From Escallonia rubra (lineage: Eukaryota; Streptophyta; Magnoliopsida; Escalloniales; Escalloniaceae), in NCBI GenBank assembly GCA_033065855.1, contig JAVXUO010000382.1, positions 62,001 through 126,000 on the forward strand: 64,000 nt of DNA, written 5' to 3'. A model generated the notes under the pieces. That model had not been told where the DNA came from and did no database searches. It saw nothing but the letters and a program-made list of their open reading frames with translations. Position 1 is the first letter of the stretch, and each line of letters starts with the position of its first letter. Positions 61,601 through 64,000 of the stretch are shown one piece after another. The position numbers and the translations under genes were made by a program.

Positions 61601-61817
61601 GATATAAAGTGTGCTAATATATTGGTGGATGCAAGTGGATCTGTGAAACTTTCAGATTTTGGGTTGGCAAAGGTTGCTTTCTTCAGTAGACAGTGTCTCT
61701 TCATGTTAAGTGTATTCCATATAGTTGCTAACAAAGAATTTGTGTTATCTGTCTCAGGCAACTAAATTGAATGATGTAAAGTCTTGCAAAGGAACTCCAT
61801 ACTGGATGGCCCCAGAG
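55619..61817 (+). CDS. MEKK1-type MAP kinase kinase kinase (3' part beyond the window)
   Basis: Visible exons: 55619-56796, 59231-59315, 59426-59488, 59676-59833, 61600-61672 and 61758-61817. They join in phase to 539 aa. The N-terminal half carries the MEKK1-type blocks RANAIRNIDYDAS, TSFRIEGIEGEFDRICRSLG and GIKGVRPPLLAPPP. The kinase domain starts at about 374 with GDFLGSGSFGTVYEG, then AVKEVSLLDQGSQ (catalytic Lys), YIFLELVTKGSL, HRDIKCANIL (catalytic loop), DFGLAK and GTPYWMAPE. Subdomains IX-XI are not in the window; the sequence after 61817 is intronic with repeats. It should phosphorylate MKKs in a stress/defence MAPK cascade. The ATG at 55619 fits the family; the in-frame ATG at 55403 would add 72 unlike residues. 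Confidence 0.96.
59125..59144. repeat. Homopolymer C tract in MAPKKK intron 1
   Basis: About 20 consecutive C residues, about 90 bases before the acceptor of exon 2. Confidence 0.9.
61214..61380. repeat. 87-bp tandem duplication in MAPKKK intron 4
   Basis: Two direct copies, each with AATGAA(C/T)CTAAAAATGCA, CTTATC-CTCCCC, CACGT-CAAG and CTCCGATTTGCA. It lies in the 1.77-kb intron between the HR and DIKC codons of the catalytic loop. Confidence 0.8.
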
Positions 61818-63025
61818 GTACTTCTAAGATCTGTATTTCATACGTAATTTTTTGTCTTCCAGAATCTGCTACAACAAAGTATAAGAAAACATTGCTTGGA
61901 TTTTTTTTGCGAGGGGTGGCAAATCAGGTGGGTGGGTTGGGGTTTTGGTGTAGGTTAAACGGGTTGGTTTTAAATAGGTGACTGACCCATTGTGACCCAT
62001 TAATTCATGGGTAATTGGGTCACTCCTTGATGGGTTGGTGCCACCCATTAACCCAACAGTGATACATAACTAATCTGGTACATACAAGGATCCCATCACA
62101 ATTTTGCAATGTCTCTCCCCCGCTTCATTATTCATCTTCATTATTAATTCAAACTCCACTGCTGCCACGCCCACCGCCGCCGCCGCACCAAATTGCCACT
62201 ACACCACCAACCACCCTCGCCATGCCACAATAACCACCATACCGTACAACAACTACAACCACAAGCACAACCACCACCAGTCTCATCACCATGACCACAA
62301 CCACCACCCGCCGCACAATCCAACTCCCATCATGCCCACAACCACCACCACCGGTCCACCATCGAAATAACCACAACCACCATTTGCTGCAGCAACTATC
62401 AAAACATTGTTGTCCATATAGTTCTATGGGTTCTATCATAAGCTTAAGTGGTCGGAGCTCCATAATCAGAAGCGCAGGAAGCACAAAAAAGGATGCCCTC
62501 CTTTGGGGTCCATATATAAAGGATAATCACAGAAGAACCAAGATCTGTTCCAAATCTGAGTGAAGATGGCACTTTGTTGGTGGCTTCGACGAAGTGGTGA
62601 CAACAAAGACGGACTGGCTACAGAGACGTCGTGGGCCACAACGGGTGTCATGAGTGGAGATGGCAATGGACACCCATTTACAACCCACTTAAACCAGGGG
62701 GTTAGTGGGTTTTAAGATTATTGAGCCACTGAGACCTGATTATTTGATAGGTGGGTTTGTATAGCTTTGGAGTGGGCGGATTTGGGGCTGGCAAACGGTT
62801 TAGGTTGCGACTTCCACCTGTAAAAGTCAGTAAGGTGACCTTACATTCTTGATCAAGTCTACATTGTTTCTATCTAGGGATGATTTACTTAAGTACTGCA
62901 ATCACTATAATAATGACTAATAAGGTTTCAACATGAGTGTTATAATGACTAATAAGGTTTCAACATTAGTGTTGTTAAACGTATAATGCACGTAATCTCT
63001 AATTTGCTTAAAAGCTAATGACATT
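61818..63025. other. MAPKKK intron sequence with repeat material
   Basis: No further kinase exon is visible. From about 61910 to 62080 there are GGGTTGG/CCCATTAACCC motifs, and 62150-62400 is a low-complexity CCACCA/ACAACC-rich stretch. GGGT-rich motifs return at 62690-62810. This looks like one or more decayed transposons, but ends could not be fixed. A ~34-bp direct duplication (TAATGACTAATAAGGTTTCA) occurs at 62910-62970. Confidence 0.5.
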
Positions 63026-63336
63026 TGATGCTAAGGAAGTGGGTTCGCAGTAGACCTGGAGGTGCCACAAGGAATGCAGTCCGAGTCAGATGCGAAGTAT
63101 GCTGACGTGGGACAGAGTAAGGATGGAGTACGGGCAGAGACCAAGGGCTTCCTAGACAGATCCTGAGGAGTGACAGTGCTTCCACAACGACAGTCATAGT
63201 CCAATGCTTAGATCCAGAGTCAAGGTCCTGTTCTATGGGTTATGTGTGTTTCTCTCTCTAGAATTCTAGAGTGAGAAAGTGAATGTGAGTGTGAGAGTGA
63301 GTTATGTTCTTTTGTCCCCCAAATAAATTCTCAAGC

Positions 63337-63380
63337 CCCCTATTTATAGGGGTTGGGATAATGATGTCATTAACCGACAC
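63337..63380 (-). promoter_or_regulatory. Promoter-like block in LTR-like repeat copy 2
   Basis: The TATA palindrome CCCCTATAAATAGGGG (63337-63352) is intact. The site matching TGACGTCA in copy 1 is TGATGTCA on plus (63362-63369), and the G-box CACGTG of copy 1 is CACATG. Both differences are C-to-T or G-to-A at CpG. Confidence 0.55.
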
Positions 63381-63777
63381 ATGGCGCTCCCAAGAGTGAC
63401 ACGTCGTCAAGGGGGGCCATAGGTGCCGATGCTCGACGGACTGTCAGATCACATATTCACCCGCCCCGCCCCGTACAACGTCGTTCTGTCTGGAAAGACT
63501 GACCCACATAGCGCTGGTGTGGCCATAGAGTCCTTTGATCTAGCCACCAGTCCAAAGCCCTTGTAGAGTCTCACAGGGAGTCAAGAGACGCCGAGGACCT
63601 GGCAGCGGTGGGGAAGGCCCGACCCCCAACTGCCAGGCGGACTAGGCATGATGCCCTCCAGAGACCTGCTCCCGTAACCCGTCTCGGAGTAACCTGGGGG
63701 TCATAGTCCCTAGGGGTGTCGATGAAAAGCCCCCTGTGCCAAAGCATGTAGACTAGTCACGCAGACACCTTGGCGGA

Positions 63778-64000
63778 GATAGTGTCTTAGAGAGCGAGCC
63801 TATCCAGGGAGTGAGTCCTTGTGCCGAAGCACTCGAAGGTCGCCAAGGTAGTGTCCCGGAGGAGTCGCCTACCTCACGGGCCGAGGTAGTGTCCGGAAGG
63901 AATCGCCTGCCCAACACGTCGAGGTAGTGTCCCAAGGAGTCGCCAATCTAGTGGAAAGGGAGTTAGAGCTCCCTGACAGAGATAGTGTCTTACAGAATGA
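63778..64000. repeat. Hairpin-unit array of LTR-like repeat copy 2
   Basis: At least five units of the copy-1 type, e.g. GGTAGTGTCCCGGAGG ending CTACC and GATAGTGTCTTAG ending CTATC, with the GTGCCGAAGCAC module between. The array continues past the window end. Confidence 0.7.

Larger units (their letters stand above)
63026..64000 (-). repeat. LTR-like dispersed repeat, copy 2 (runs off window)
   Basis: Co-linear with 964-2160 in the same orientation. Matches include GTGGGTTCGCAGT, AGGAATGCAGTCCGAGTCAG, CTAGAGTGAGAAAGTGAA, the TATA palindrome and the hairpin units from 63778 on. Similarity begins at TGATGC as in copy 1. It lies in what should be the large intron following the APE exon of the MAPKKK. 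Internal retroelement genes are not seen in the window. Confidence 0.7.

Noticed and set aside
62104..62484. ORFs rich in His/Asn/Thr and Val/Gly
   Set aside because: CCACCA/ACAACC low-complexity sequence in an intron; open in several frames on both strands.

Overview
The window is nuclear DNA of a flowering plant, most likely a eudicot with introns expanded by transposons. The evidence is AT-rich intergenic DNA, GT-AG introns of up to 5.7 kb, plant-specific families (WRKY, NDR1/HIN1-like, MEKK1-type MAPKKK) and many plant-type DNA transposons. The lineage cannot be named safely; a woody asterid is only a guess.

Six genes can be assembled exon by exon. Five lie on the minus strand: CSN8 (COP9 signalosome subunit 8, 12596-8112, 5 exons, 197 aa), an NDR1/HIN1-like LEA_2 membrane protein (18713-15810, 2 exons, 239 aa), a pinin-like splicing-associated protein (27220-19774, 10 exons, 420 aa), a group IIb WRKY factor (33208-30589, 5 exons, 492 aa) and a vasculin/GPBP1-like protein (48093-40169, 5 exons, 626 aa). 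On the plus strand, a MEKK1-type MAPKKK starts at 55619. Six exons (539 aa) are visible to the APE motif at 61817, and the gene runs off the window. Each assembled model has consistent reading phase at every junction.

Layout: 1-4200 holds a broken duplicate of the CSN8 3' end split by a 3.2 kb insertion. That insertion contains an LTR-like repeat with hairpin-unit arrays, a 30-bp minisatellite and a TIR element. Then come a degraded kelch/F-box-like pseudogene (4230-5101) and a Pack-MULE-like element (5680-7103) carrying a trihelix gene fragment. CSN8, NHL, pinin and WRKY follow. The 33-40 kb interval is mostly empty apart from a second MULE (38102-39311). The vasculin-like gene follows. At 52048-54624 two MULEs are nested, and a small hAT-like element (54830-55374) with an 8-bp duplication sits just upstream of the MAPKKK. 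A second copy of the LTR-like repeat begins at 63026.

No operon-like or biosynthetic system is present. MEKK1, WRKY and NHL families are often linked to defence signalling, and CSN8 and pinin act in protein turnover and RNA processing, but their proximity here need not mean joint function. The most unusual material is in the repeats: hairpin units with compensatory changes, a fold-back element with three identical palindrome centres, the gene-carrying MULE, and two GC-AG introns in CSN8.
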